From positions 83,767-147,766 of the forward strand of contig JAODUP010000931.1 of NCBI GenBank assembly GCA_025642065.1: 64,000 nt of DNA, in the 5' to 3' direction. The notes beneath the pieces were generated by a model. That model saw only the letters and a program-made list of their open reading frames with translations, searched no databases and was not told where the DNA came from. Position numbers and translations under genes: made by a program. Below, piece by piece: positions 24,468-37,877 of this stretch; the first letter of the stretch is position 1, and every line of letters starts with the position of its first letter. The stretch is from Paralvinella palmiformis. Taxonomy: Eukaryota > Annelida > Polychaeta > Terebellida > Alvinellidae.

Positions 24468-24487
24468 ACACACACTCACACACACAA
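24403..24487. repeat. (CA)n microsatellite
   Basis: CA tract with CAT and CTC interruptions, preceded by AACAACAACAAC. Confidence 0.92.
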
Positions 24488-24599
24488 ACAAAAGCACGGG
24501 TATGCAGAGTATTGTAAATAATAATACTCAATTTATCGATTAGTATAATGAAAATATGTTTGTTGATAAACTAATAATATTTTAGGAATTAATAAAGAT

Positions 24600-25639
<1,040 letters not shown>

Positions 25640-26934
25640 TGTATGATTGGTTTGCTGTTTCTAAGGATTAACAATGCAAATGGGTTCTTATGATTGGATA
25701 AATAATCAAATGTTAATCACTATTTAAACATCATTAAACTACGTGTTAGTTAGTGGCTTTTGCGGCTAATTATAATATCACTTCAACATGGGATAGAAAA
25801 CTAATAGGATCCGCTATGATTTTAATTAAAATGTGAGCTTTTTATCTAGAGTACAGATATCATCAATAGTAAAAAGGTAAACTTGCTAAAATAACAAAGA
25901 AGATTCAAAAACTCTTGTACCAGAGCCCTTGCTCAATCAGACAAATAAATTTCCATTATTTCTAAAAGCCGTACATTATTCATATTAACAGTAAATTTGA
26001 TTTAAAAAAGAATTAGTTCTGATTTCGTAATTAAACATTTCCAGGTATCCACATATTTTAATCAATTTTCACATAACTTACACAAGTATCTCCTACAATC
26101 ATATGTATTTTCATTCATTCATGTAACACATGTGAGATTTATGGTTTAATGGTCACTATTCGAAGTTGGTGCCCCCAGTATATCTCAAAATGGTTTGGGG
26201 ACAATGCTTAAATAACAAAATAATTCACTGACCTCCTGATATAAATATATATCTAAACCATGGAAATTGAATATTTGTTGCGTTATGGGATAAACATCAT
26301 GTCATTATGTTATCTCTTTGATGTCTGAAGTTAAAACAAATCAAATACATATCGTTGAATATAAAGATAAGAATAAAAACACAATAATAGGAAACAACTA
26401 CCCTGAAATTGTGTTTTTTGAAACTCTGCTTTGAATATGTCATCACATATTTCTAACATAATAAAGTTTACATTTACATCCAAGCTATTAGGGAATCCCT
26501 TAATCTGGAAACATTGCAGTCCCCTGGTTGTGAGAATTCGTTGTTTTATTTGGACACTTATATAATGCTGTTGTTTCTTGAATTGTAAAACAATACTTGA
26601 TTGAATAATACGATTATTAAAAATGAATCTCCTTTTGTAAATTCCCTACCCCGAAGGCCATTATTTTTGACATGACGTAGTTTACTTATACCCTCATACA
26701 CCGGCCAAGGTGACATTTCTGTTCAGAATAATACATCTGGGTGACAGAATTAATTCAAAGCTAGTCATATTCGTTATGCTGGTAAATCCTCGCTTCATTT
26801 CAACTTTAAGCTTTAAGCTACAGATAGTAGACGCCTTCATCATGAGTGAAACAAAGGTCCAATAATTAAGTATTCCTGGTTTATATTTGCTTCTGATATG
26901 ACACATTAGGGTGCTCGAACAGCGCAGTAGCCAA
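25640..26934. other. Anonymous AT-rich DNA
   Basis: A 101-codon minus-strand frame at 26694-26999 has no recognisable domain. Nothing else stands out. Confidence 0.5.
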
Positions 26935-27890
26935 CAGATTAAGCTAAAACTACAAAAAGTAATAGCTCGCTGGCGCACATAAGAAATATAATTTTTCAAC
27001 TAATCTATTCTTCGAGTTGAGTGAGTTTAAAAAAGAAAGATTAATATTATCTAATACCTCGTGATAACAGTAAGATAACAGTTACCAAATGATAGAAAAG
27101 TGTTTCTTAGAGGCTAACAATAAATCACCGGAATACTATAACTCATGTTCAATAGACGTATATGACAAACACACAAAGGCTTCATGTTAAGCAATTTATT
27201 TATTTTTTACCCAAGAAAGAAAATATTGGATTGTGTGTTCGGATCATAAGTAATTCAGCTTTATATTAAATAAAACTAGTATCATTTAATCTTTTCCATA
27301 CACAATAAAGTTGGTTAATGCTTTCCTGTTTTTCTTAAATATTTATAATTGATGCTATCTTTTCCTTCAAGATGACAGTTCCTTTGTAAGAGTTACACGC
27401 CTGTTGCTAGCCTGACACCAAAGGGTTGGAGTAGAAGAACAAAAACCCAGACGAAGCAGAATGTTTTTATAATAAATAGCTCTTCTGCACTATATTACAT
27501 TACCAACATTGTAAAGCCGTTTAAGTTAAGGAATATCTTAAAATGGCCACTGTTTAATTTAAAAGTTCTGGTTAATTGGGTTATTCCTATTTGGATTAAT
27601 TTCATTCATTGATCTGAGAGTTTCCGGGAAAGAGCAATATAATTACTTTAATTATATCTGAGGTTAACCGTTCATCAAAATCCACAGACCTTACACTTGT
27701 CAACATCTAGCCATCAAGTTATTTCTGAATACTCGTTCAATGATATTAAAGTTCTGCTTTAATGAGGTCAGTGGTATTACGGAGGTCAATAGGAAGATAT
27801 CACAATCGTTATTATTAATAACATCCTACTTCTGGAGACAACGTATCCTATCCATTATCTATTTTGGCATAACATAACTTTCGCCTCTGT
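26935..27890 (+). repeat. Dispersed duplication P, copy 2
   Basis: Collinear with 1980-3120. Shared blocks are 'AATAGCTC.CTG.C.CATA', 'CTATTCTTC', 'CGTGATAA.AG', AATTTATTTA, 'TTTAATCTTTTCCATA', 'TTAATGCTTTCC.GTTTTT', CCTTCAAGATGAC, 'AACGGTTAA/AACCGTTCATC' and TATCACAATCGTTA. Confidence 0.6.
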
Positions 27891-28720
27891 ATAGGAAACA
27901 CGATAAATTATATTTGGAATGAAGGGTAGTAGTTTATCGGGTAACTATTCAGATATCAAGTATCATAAAAATCAGGAAAGCCGTCTGAAAAGTGAGAAAA
28001 GATAAGAGAGAAAAGACAATAATACAATTTAGAGATTAATGAGATATTCCACATAATGTAATGTGACGTAGTGCCAGAAATAACATTGTTAATATGCTTT
28101 CGTGGTCCGATTAACGTTTAACGGTTATACATTTCAAGACTTAGATCGAGAAACTTATATCAAGATCAATCAATCATAAATAACCGAAGATTGTGTCACG
28201 AAAGGGACAATTAACATAACTTCAAAGACAATGGTATATTTAAAAGAACGTTATCACCTGATATTATTGATTGTTTGTTCTTTAATCTCGTTAGATAAAA
28301 GTGTAATAAAAGGCGGTGTCATGCTATTATTACTAAAGGATTATGTTTGTTTCAGAAGACACCAATGACATGTAATATAGTGGATCTTATATCGTGTTTC
28401 TCTAAATTCTTATTTTAAAAATTCAATTAAAAACAAATAAACTTTTATACTTCATTTTTGGTGATATGTCACGAATAAATCCTGACCAGTTGCATTAACT
28501 GTCACGTAGCATGTGTACAGAAGAAAACAAATTAAAATAAATTCCAAATGGATTGACATAACAAATGAATTTTGAATATTAGAAATAATATTTATGGTGC
28601 CATTATAATACAATACAAATACAGTAATGAACAATTTAATAACAACATATAATATCAACATAATGAATGTGTACAATAAACGTGACTCATTCACACAAAT
28701 TTACTCATACGGCGTTCCGT
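27891..28720. other. Anonymous AT-rich DNA
   Basis: No gene or named element recognised. Confidence 0.5.

Positions 28721-28721
<1 letters not shown>

Positions 28722-28754
<33 letters not shown>
28722..28754. repeat. (AT)n microsatellite
   Basis: About 16 AT units. Confidence 0.9.
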
Positions 28755-28756
<2 letters not shown>

Positions 28757-29004
28757 GCCATCCCGATTTATATGTGGTTGTAGATATTAGCCGACTATTA
28801 TCATTATTCAACAGTAGATCTTCTTGGAGCATGTCTAAGGGATCGAAATGTCTTTTTAAATGGCGTCTGAATGTTATGGATGAAAGGCTCTCACCTGTCA
28901 ATCACAGTTTGATGAATGACACTGTCTCCGCAAATCTTGTAGAATTATGTTAGTACTTTTCACGTTCATATTTATTCATTCTTAATAAATAGTTTTCAAT
29001 CAAT
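28755..29004. other. Unassigned, slightly GC-richer stretch before the LINE
   Basis: Both strands carry open frames of about 60 codons outside the microsatellite. I cannot place either in a family. It might be a worn part of the adjacent LINE. Confidence 0.3.
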
Positions 29005-30124
29005 AAAAATAAGAAAATGTTTTTCAAAGGCAGTGCCTTTGTTTTCCAGTGTTCCTCAAGACTCTGTTCTTGTACCACTATTGTTTCCCATACCACTAAG
29101 CTCACTTATTCACAGCCACCAATTAGACCATAACTTATATGTAGATGACACCCAACTATACATATCTTCGTCTACAGCAGACACTGATCTTTCCTTTAAA
29201 CAACTTGGTGACTGTCTCAGTGATATCTCTGGCTGGATGGCAAACAATAAACTTAGGCTCAATGCCAACAAAGCAGATTTCATCATTATAGGTACATTCA
29301 GTCAACGCGCAAACTTACCCATTTCTTCCCTACGAACATCCTTTGTCATAGCATCACACCATCAGAATCTGTACATAATCTTGGCGTTACATTTGATATC
29401 GATGTTAATTTCTGAAAACATGTTTCTCTGACATGTCGCTCCTGCTTCTATCATATTCGTGACCTTCGCCGGTATTCCTCGCTATATTTCTCTTTCAGTT
29501 GCCCAAACCATTGCTACAGCATTCATTACTAGTAGGCATGATTACTGCAACTCTCTTCTTTATAACATTACATCTAAGGATATTATAAAACTTCAGCGTG
29601 TTCACAACTGCTTAGCTAGGGCTGATGTACGGTCTCCTCGGTATTCCCATTCTGTCCCACTTCTGAAATCTCTTCACTGGCTCCCTGTTCAATTTCGCAC
29701 CATTTGCAAACTCTATTGAACTAATGCCTATCAGAGTCGTTCTTCTGGAGAACCTTCATATCTATTTTCCATGCTTTCTTTCGAAACGAAGCGCAGAGAA
29801 CTCCATTCATCTGGTTTTCAAGTGTTGTCTGTTCCTAGGGTTAAAACTCATACAGGGACTATCCCTACTATTGGGAATTCACTCTCCGAAGATGTTAAGT
29901 CATCGAATAGCATAGCTTCTTTCAGTCACCATTTAAAAACTCACCTTTTCAGGCTTGCTTATCCTACCTAAGTTTCCTTGGCATGTGATCATTGTTGATG
30001 ATCTTTGCATCGTACCCAGACTATGAGTTTGCCCAACCCCTCCACTAGGTGCGCCACTGAGCTTGATTATTTTTAAGGTATTGGCGCTATAGAACTGTTA
30101 TCATTATTATTATTGTTATTATTA
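29005..30124 (+). mobile_element. 5'-truncated L2/CR1-type LINE (LINE B)
   Basis: The coding part starts inside the reverse transcriptase and continues through the RT C-terminal region. It is followed by a short 3' UTR ending GGCGCTATAGAACTG and an (ATT)-type tail at 30098-30124. The truncated 5' end and simple-repeat 3' tail are what L2/CR1 LINEs leave. It is a different subfamily from the L2/CR1-like copies at 35-51 kb, whose tail reads GCGCCTTTGAATGGCTCC. No target-site duplication was found. Confidence 0.85.
29015..29971 (+). pseudogene. Reverse transcriptase pseudogene of LINE B
   Basis: Motif 4 reads SVPQDSVLVPLLF (usual VPQGSVLGPLLF). Motif 5 reads YVDDTQLYISS, with YVDD at 29138-29149, the alanine changed but both aspartates kept. 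Then follow ISGWMANNKLRLNANKADF, a VTFDIDVNF block, RHDYCNSLLYNI and HWLPVQFR, and the C-terminal SFSHHLKTHLFRLAYP. At least three frameshifts separate these blocks (about 29330, 29450 and 29720), so it is dead. Confidence 0.85.
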
Positions 30125-31384
30125 CACACAGCGCATCCTTAATGGTTTAGCTTCCTGGTTCATAGTAAAATTCTAGCTACCAAATATTTTTGTTTGAAGC
30201 GACGCTCTTGCTTATATAGACGATTCACGATTCCAGAATATTCTTAAGCTTATCAGGTGATCCATAGGCAGTTAACTGATGACTAATCACAGCACAAACA
30301 AATTTCACACCAGCCATCATGCGATCCTACGCAGCAGACACGTGCACATATTTAAATAATCGAGACAAAATACACCTTGGCACGAAATAATAGATTACGT
30401 AAAACAATACACCGACGTACAAGATAATAGATTACGTCACATACATCTGTTAAAATCATACTATAAATGCAATAAAAGTTGAATTTATCTCATATTCTCT
30501 GTCTTGTTTGTATCACTTATTGGAGGATATCAAAGTGGTTCTTTTGTTAGGCTTCTCATTGGAAAGCTAAAACGGATACAAAGATGTTCTATATGTCATA
30601 TATTGTAAGAGTAATAATAATAATAATAATAATAGTATAGAGTTAGTAAAGTTTCTTAAGTAGTGGAAACATATGTAAAGTCGTATATAGTGAAACACCC
30701 ATCATACTTATACATGGGCATAATTCAATGAAGATCTGCCTCGTCATTAATCCTCTCAGATGCAGATTGTGTCTGTAAATACAGGTGGAGAGTAGACAGT
30801 AATAACATTGATAATATACTAAGATCATATTATTAGAGCAACACTAGCTAAATCACAATAACAATATTATACATATCTAAAATGGGGATCGAGTTAAAGA
30901 AAATTCGATTTAGTTGTTACCAATACCGGAGTACATCAAGGTTTATTTGAAATATAGATTTACTAGCTTGATTCAATGTCAATATACATAAAAATAAGCT
31001 TTCAGTCTTCTTTTTTACTTTCTCCTGGCTATTTTTTTACAAAGGTTATTGACGTGTAGATGGTAGATGAGAAGCGGATAAATAAATGGATACCATGAAA
31101 TATTTTAATGCAGCCATTAATATAATAATATTTATACTAAGCAATTATAATCAATCAGTAAGATAGAATTAAGCTAAATAACAGATACTATATAAGAGAT
31201 TTTTGTAAAAATAAATAGCTTGTGTATGTAATATGTAAAATTGAGCCAAAGTGTGTATCTTTTAAATGTTTGATGGGACACAGTTATCTGAATAAACACG
31301 AACTGGTACCAACAAATATAATTCATCTCAAATACAGGGACCTCTATGTTATACACAATTGTTTATTACAAATATGTGTTTTAA
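30125..31384. other. Anonymous AT-rich DNA
   Basis: No gene recognised; a short (AAT)n lies at about 30611-30632. Confidence 0.5.
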
Positions 31385-31722
31385 CCGGAACAACAGGCTA
31401 AGGAACGAGATAAATTTGCTTTTAACATCCCCTAAAATTGTACGATGGAAATTATCTTTGGATATGCCAATATTAAATATGTATCCCGCTAAGAGCCACA
31501 AGTTTCGTGAACTGCCTGTTCGATATCAGTAAAAACAAACCCGATTTATATAAATCTAAACAAGACAGATCTATTCATGCCTCAAATGTCTTAATATGTA
31601 GATTATAAGTCAAATAATTTCCTTACATTTCGAAGTAATACTTAAAGCAATAATTCGACAGAATATTAGTGAGAGAAGTAACCCAGGATGATCCACTAAA
31701 TAGGCTAAATAGATTGTATTTT
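31385..31722 (+). repeat. Segmental repeat U, copy 1
   Basis: Matches 44690-45040 on the same strand, with 'CCAATATTAAATATGTATCCCG', 'AGCCA.AAGT', GATTTATA, 'AATAATT.GACAGAA' and 'GAGGATGATCCAC.AAATA'. The match stops where LINE C begins, which marks its 5' boundary. Confidence 0.6.
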
Positions 31723-31869
31723 TCTTACTACCCCCCTGTGTACATATTTACGTTTGTTGTGTATTTTTGCTTTATTTTGTATTGTTATTTATGTGTTTGT
31801 CTCGCTATTCATCTGTTCATCGCTCATTATGTATGCGGTTTTCGTGTGTATTTCAGCGTTGGAGGGGAA

Positions 31870-32520
31870 GGATGATTCTATCCCTTTTCTCTTATCACGT
31901 GATGGGTGAGGTGTCTCTTGATGACATCGGGACAGATAAAATGTATGATTTGATATCTCTATATCGGGATACCGAGGACGTAATAACCGATAATGATTGT
32001 CCGTTTCATTATTCGCTGAAAACTTGTAACTACTACGACCCTAATGAATTCAAATTAATGATAGATACCAACTCGCTGCATTAAAATGTAACTTCTTACT
32101 TCCACTTAAATTGTAGAGGGCTTTCTTCCAACTGGGACGCCTTTCAATCATCACTATGTGACCTAAATGGTGATAAGTTTAACTTCGATATAATTGTTCT
32201 CAGCGAAATTTTCAGGACCACTGGTGATATGCGTCTGAGATTAGCCGGATACCATGAGCTAATATGACGTTGTCGTGGTGATGGTCCTAGAGGAGGTGTA
32301 GGCCTGTTTATTAGAGAAAATATCAATTATAAAATCCGTGAAGAGCACCTAAAAACTGAGTATTACCTGGAAGGGTTATTCTCAAATGGGTTCGTGTCCA
32401 TTATCGTTAAACCAACTAGGATTACCGCCTCATCCGCCACTCTTATCGATCATGTGTATACTAATAACATTACCGCAACAGGATCAAGCGGATATCATCA
32501 TCACCAATCTTGCTGATCAC
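31870..32520 (+). pseudogene. Endonuclease part of LINE C, pseudogene
   Basis: The N-terminal block (ISLYRDTED.., CNYYDPNEF) is in frame with the endonuclease start YFHLNCRGLSSNWDAFQ at 32096, apart from one stop at 32082-32084. It continues through FDIIVLSEIFR, GYHELI and a glycine motif GPRGGVGLFI (32283-32312). It then jumps to NGFVSIIVKPTRITASSATL (32383 on), skipping the usual central region with the GDxN metal motif, so an internal deletion of roughly 200 codons is inferred. The final SDH block is not recognisable. Confidence 0.8.
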
Positions 32521-33564
32521 TTTTGAATATTTTATCTTACCAAATTACACAATACTAATAATTCACATGTACAAAAGGCTAGAAAAAGAATATTTTCAGA
32601 CAGTAATCTTGAAATATTCAGAAGTAAGCTAAAATATATAGATTTTACTAATACAAGTCTAACAATGTGTCCCAATTAAGCCTATAATAATTTTTTTAAT
32701 TTATATCTTAATACTTTTAATGAATCATTTCCGATCGTTGAAATATCATCTAAAACCAAACAGCCAAAAAATGAACCATGGTACACACCTGGTCTTAGAG
32801 TGTCTTCGAAAACAAACGCTAAATTACGATTATCAATATCTTCTAAACATAACATACACAAATATAAAGCACTTAATATATTGCATAAAAACTTCAACGT
32901 CGATTAAAAGCAACTTATTTCGAAAATATATTGGAAGAAAATATGTTCAATATTAAGAAAACCTGGAGCACCCGTAACAAAATAATAAGCAAACGTAATG
33001 ACAAATATGGACTCGCAAAAGTAGGACTCCAAACTGGTCTAAACGTTCCTAAAGTTAATAAAGGTTTAAAATCATTTTTGCCCAAACCAACATTCCAGTG
33101 TCGCAATCTGACGTCTTAAACATAACGCTAAAACTAAAACCTAAAACCAGCTCTAGTTATGATGGTATATTGACTAAACTTCTCAAGGCTACTATTACTG
33201 AAATACTAGAACTCATGTAATAAATACTTCATTTGAAACCGGAAGAGTACCTAATGACATGAAAATAGCAAAAGGTCATCCCTATTTATAAATCTGCTGA
33301 TAAGACCCTATTAGAAAACTACAGAACTATTAGCCTACTCCCAGGATTTAGTAAAATAATAGAAAAACTCATGTATAAAAAATAACTTCCATTCTTGAAT
33401 GCCAATAATTTATTAGTATGGGTTCCGGGAAAATAACTCAACCGTTCATCCAATTCTCCATCTATTAAATCAACGTGCTCTACCTACAAATCATCCTGAA
33501 CCTGATCAGTCATTATATTTTGTTAAGCAAATTACTAGTTACGGAGGTATTGCGCATGACTGGT

Positions 33565-34292
33565 TTAAAACTTATTTGACGGATCGTGTACAGTATGTTG
33601 AAATTGACGGACACAAATCATCACACTCTCATATAAAATGCGTAGTTCATCAAGGCTTAATTATGGGATCTCTTTTATATTTGATTTATGTAAATGACAT
33701 GTGTTTCTCTTGCAATGGAAGTATCCTTTCGTTTGCTGATGATACAACCATTTATGTATCTGACTCGAACATTGATATTCCTTTCAATAATGCAAACATA
33801 TTAATTAATTCTATATTTATATGGTTCTGCTCAAATCGACTTACGCTAAATCACCTCTAAACTAAATATATCGTTATAAGACCTACATTATTAAAAGGTG
33901 ATCTTTCCCCAAAACATATATTGACTGAAAATGTTTTGCGTAGAATAGGCACAGATTGTGATGAAAAAGCGGCCAAATTCTTAGGTGTTCTGATTGATGA
34001 AAATTTAACACGGAAACCTCGCCTATCCCACATTAATCAGAAAGTATCTCGAGCATTATTCTCCTTAAAACAAATTAAACATTTTCTCCCTAAGCAATGC
34101 ATGAAAACATTATACTATTCACTCATTCATTCTCATCTTTCATACGGAAACCTAGTTTGGGGAAACGCGACTCAATCAGCTTTACGTCAGACCATTTTGT
34201 TACAAAAACGGGCTATCCGTTTAATCAACAATGCACTGTCAAACACCAATCATCCCTCATCCATTATAGGGCCAATAGTAAGATACCACTAA
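33565..34292 (+). pseudogene. Reverse transcriptase part of LINE C, pseudogene
   Basis: Blocks in order are YVEIDGHKSSHSHIKC, VHQGLIMGSLLYLIYVNDM (degraded VPQGSxLGPLLF) and SFADDTTIYVSDSN, with FADD at 33732-33743. Then FLGVLIDENLTRKPRLSHI and YSLIHSHLSYGNLVWGNA, and finally LLQKRAIRLINNA near 34200. Both catalytic aspartates are present. The finger region upstream (33120-33560) is scattered over three frames. Confidence 0.82.
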
Positions 34293-34364
34293 TGGTATAC
34301 TGATCCTCTCAATTTTCATTTTAATTATTCTTTCAAATCAACATGCAAGCCTTGTGCTAAATAT

Positions 34365-34368
<4 letters not shown>

Positions 34369-34433
<65 letters not shown>
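34369..34433. repeat. (AT)n microsatellite
   Basis: About 32 AT units just after the LINE C remnant. Confidence 0.95.
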
Positions 34434-34437
<4 letters not shown>

Positions 34438-34474
34438 ATTGGAAATAAACCTTATTCTTCTTACTAAAAATTAT

Positions 34475-34990
34475 GTTTTCAATTGTTAAATAGTCAAATA
34501 AATGTTTAAGATGCTCTGTTACATTCACGTGTTTCATCAGTAAGTGATAACACTCCAATAGAAAGCAGTGCAAATATATCACAATGAACTCGGTTTATGG
34601 GCCTTTTACGAATTGATTAGTAAGGGAATCAGATCGTTACTTTCGGTATGTTTAGGTTCAATTATTTTGCTGATTTATATTCAATAAAGCATTTTAAAGC
34701 CTTTATCAGATCACCTGTATACAATACAGTTTAGTCATTTGTTCACCTTTGTATTAATCATCCTATTTTATGCGCTGCAATCTCGCTTCCAGTTGGCACT
34801 CCGGTAACACTGAGAAAATAACACCAAATCACCATTGTTCTTACAGCTCGTTTCCGGCTTTGTCTTCCGGGTTTTCTCTCCAAGTTAAAGGTTTTGCTTT
34901 CGGAGCATTTCCGGTGTCCGAGAACCATTCACTAATGGAATTATGACATCAAGGACGACTAATGCTGTATTACCTGTAGATATTTTTTTT

Positions 34991-35088
<98 letters not shown>

Positions 35089-35190
35089 TTTGGCAAACTA
35101 ATAGAAATACACACAATATTATCATGGCATATTTTAGAGTCAAGCCTTATTTACCCTCCGTAGATTGTAAAGATATTTTCTCTAACATAC
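34475..35190 (+). repeat. Segmental repeat T, copy 1
   Basis: Best match is copy 2 at 45105-45915: 'TTAAATAGTCA', 'CAGTAAGTGATAACAC', 'CACCTGTATA', 'TTCACCTTTGTATTAATCATCC', 'CTCGTTTCCGGCTTTGTCTT', 'TTTCGGAGCATTTCCGGT' and 'CTAATGGAATTATGACATCA'. It contains the long (AT)n at 34995-35086 and continues beyond it ('CACACAATATTA', then TTTACCCTC). Confidence 0.7.
34995..35086. repeat. (AT)n microsatellite within repeat T
   Basis: About 46 pure AT units. The tract occupies the same place in the 45.1 and 58.2 kb copies. Confidence 0.95.
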
Positions 35191-35400
35191 CGCTAATAAA
35201 GTATATTTAATAATACGCCCTTGATAGAAGCCATTTAAAGGCGATGTACAGTGATATCTCAAATACTATGTCTGTAAAAATAAGTGATTTAAACAATAAT
35301 CAAGATTCGTCTGTGAGAGCCACCTTGAACAGGTGTATGCTTAGAAGAGCAAATGTTCAAGAAACGACACATTTCTAGTATCCGCCAGCAACCTAAGCGC
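35190..35400 (-). mobile_element. L2/CR1-like LINE 3' fragment (family L), copy 1
   Basis: Minus-strand 3' end with the inner tail motif GCCATTTAAAGGCG and then GATGTACAG. It is followed inward by 'ATGTCTGTAAAA' and the decayed C-terminal coding strip 'GCCACCTTGAACAGGTGTA'. It is a 5'-truncated copy of the family represented most fully at 46159-49660. Confidence 0.75.
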
Positions 35401-36179
35401 ATAATTACCATATAACTAACAGAGGTATTAAACCTGTTAGTCTATTTGCCGTTTTGTGAACCTATGACTTTTTTATGGTATAAGGTTTTATGCTGGATTT
35501 GTCATTTATGTTCTTTTGATAAAGGTAAATTAACTTTGGAGATACCCTACTTGTTAGATTAAACAATATTTATTTGACAATAAATTAATCATAATGCACT
35601 TGACGGTAGGTGTGTTGCTATCCTTGACTTTGAATATGTGTCTATGTATACCATTTCTGTGACATTATCACGCAAATCGGTAAATATTTTGAAGCAAATA
35701 TGTTGTTTGGTAATGATGCTATTGGTTAATTTATATAAAATAAAGATATACATTTTATAATTGTTAAGTTGTTTTTATCATAATCATTGACCATGAAAAT
35801 GTCCACACATCTTTTATTTTATTATCGTGCATACTGTCAGAGATATAAAAAACGAAGTTTTGCTATAATGGCAGTGGCTAAGTTGCATAGTTAGAATAAA
35901 TATATCCGCTAATGGTTCCTAATGGTGTTTATCCTAATCATTGGCATTGGAAACATAAGTATGGACCCCATCTTGGTGAAAGCATCGTGCATGCTTTCGA
36001 CAATATTGAACAAAATAATGTTTTCAATAATGGGGGCACTAATTTGCATATAAAACATTTCCCATTGTTGTTGAAATGATAACCCAACCGGATTTCATAA
36101 GTGACTCTATGTGATGATAAATACACCATAAAACCTTATAATATAGAACATTCATAAGTTCACCATTATAACCATAGGA
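35401..36179. other. Anonymous AT-rich DNA
   Basis: No gene or named element recognised. Confidence 0.5.
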
Positions 36180-36668
36180 ATGGCAAATGGACTATGTAAC
36201 CTATGCACTATTCTGAATTTATTGAAGGGGATAGATATTAATGTCAGATATGGCATATAGCAGTGAGTTGTGATAATCTATGCGAAGTGTAACAAAGACA
36301 CGAACCAGAGTATCAATAGCCTCTTGTGTCAAGAGTTCTTTTAAACAGTGGATCTTGTTATGACGATAGTATGCAGATCGGTATACTCGGTACGTTCCTA
36401 TTTGTTAACAAATATGTTACAAATAACCCCTTGGTTATTTACTGACCCATTAAGGGCAATTTAAGCTGTATTCTATGTCAGTTTGCTTGGGGGGGGGGTT
36501 AGGTGAAGCCTAATATATAATATTAGCTTTACTATCATTTAATGTTCGCGGATTTTGAGACATCCATAACCAAATATCTGCAATAGAATGTTCTAAATTC
36601 TACAAGAAAATTAACTCATTATCAGGATCCCGTTTACAGCTGTTTGTTATAAGCATACAAGCGAAATA
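36180..36668 (-). mobile_element. Family L LINE fragment, copy 2
   Basis: On the minus strand it corresponds to about 47230-47690 of the fuller copy: the SRIDYCN-like strip ('GTTGTGATAATCTATGCGA'), the 'GGTTATTTACTGACCCATTAAGGG' strip and the 'CAGCTGTTTGTTATAAGCATAC' strip at its right end. A run of nine G at about 36490 is specific to this copy. The right end abuts copy 3, whose left end repeats part of the same interval. Confidence 0.7.
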
Positions 36669-37505
36669 TAGATGGTAGTACGCAGCTGGGAATATTGATT
36701 TGATATACCCTGCCATGTTAATAGATTATTTACTGACGCATTAGGGGTAATTGAATATGCACCTTCTGTGATTTTGGTGTTTATTTTAGGGTTTTAACAT
36801 ATTGCGGTGAAGCCAAATATATTATATTTGTTTTATTATCACTTAGTCTTAGAAGAGTTTCAGTCATGCATAGCCGAATATCAACAATACCATGTTCTAA
36901 ATTATTCAAGGAAAATAAACTCATTATTAGGATCCAGTATAAAACTGTCTTTCATCAGCACACAACTGATATGTAATGCCTTGTAGATGCGTCATGAACA
37001 GACATTCTATGGGATTATTGTTCCAGATAGGATCGAAACTATGTATCTACTTTACATTTTAAACCGAGTAAATTATAATCATCTGTATCGAATGATCAGA
37101 TCCAGATCCAGAAGAACAAGTAACATTGGTCTCTTCTACCAATGGCTTACCCTGTGATAAGGTGCTGGAAGTGAACCCAACATGTATATTTAGTATCTTT
37201 TGACAGAATAAGTTATTAAAACTATGGGTCAGCCAATTGTTTTGTATCTGTTTTCCTTTGGCAATCCCAGGGCATATTAAATCGCATACGATCAATAGAC
37301 TGCCACTGTTGATAGTAAGAAAAGCAACACGTTCCGAAAATTCCTGAATCATTCTGAAGTTTTAAAACAAATTCTGAGCCGAAATATTACCCGTCAGCCA
37401 AGTCTCTGCAATGACAAGAGCACCAAGATCGATATCCTTAACAACATCATATATATCTCTTCAGATTTAATTTAGATCGACCGACATTTTATTAGACCGC
37501 TACTT
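36669..37505 (-). mobile_element. Family L LINE fragment, copy 3, internally deleted
   Basis: Starts at the 'GATGGTAGTACGCAG' strip already present in copy 2, so about 300 bp is represented twice in tandem. Minus-strand blocks continue through the RT region to SFNNLFCQKILNIH and CPGIAKGKQIQNNWLT. Its right end is the 'GATCGACCGACATTTTATTAG' strip, equal to the 5' coding end of the fuller copy near 49620. Between these the endonuclease and RT have been joined by large deletions. Confidence 0.7.
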
Positions 37506-37676
37506 ACATTTTAGCTGTGTCGTTAGATGGTGTAAGTGTCACAATGATCAAATTACTTGCATTAGATCTATCTGCTTTGGAATTTTTCAATTATGTGGAC
37601 GCATCGCTAAACAAATGTATTTATCACCATAGGATCAAAATGAAAGTAACTGAGCGTTAGTATAATTTATTACTTT

Positions 37677-37698
37677 AATATATATATATATATATATA
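37677..37698. repeat. Short (AT)n tract
   Basis: About 11 AT units. Confidence 0.85.
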
Positions 37699-37877
37699 AT
37701 TGTATAAGAAGAAAGAAGAAACAAAACTAAATATAATCAATTTCTGGCAATAATAATTAAATCTGTATGATATAATATAGAATATTCACCAGGCGGCTCA
37801 CAGGTGTAACCTATCCAAAAACAGGTATCATTACATCAAGAGCCAATCATATGCCCCGCTTTACACCAACCCTTAAC

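Larger units (their letters stand above)
31723..34300 (+). mobile_element. Nearly full-length but broken LINE (LINE C)
   Basis: The plus-strand element runs from a 5' leader through an N-terminal region, endonuclease and reverse transcriptase. It has internal deletions; most of the middle of the endonuclease is missing. The left end falls exactly where the match of repeat U to its paralogue at 45040 ends. The matching to the paralogue resumes near 34475, so the element together with an (AT)n tract is an insertion. The 3' coding end is truncated soon after the LLQKRAIRLINNA motif. The FADD-box style and 'HLNCRGLSSNWD' start suggest the jockey/I-like broad group, but the clade is uncertain. Confidence 0.8.

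Noticed and set aside
26694..26999. 101-codon minus-strand frame
   Set aside because: No domain, signal peptide or splice context, and no paralogue in the duplicated blocks.
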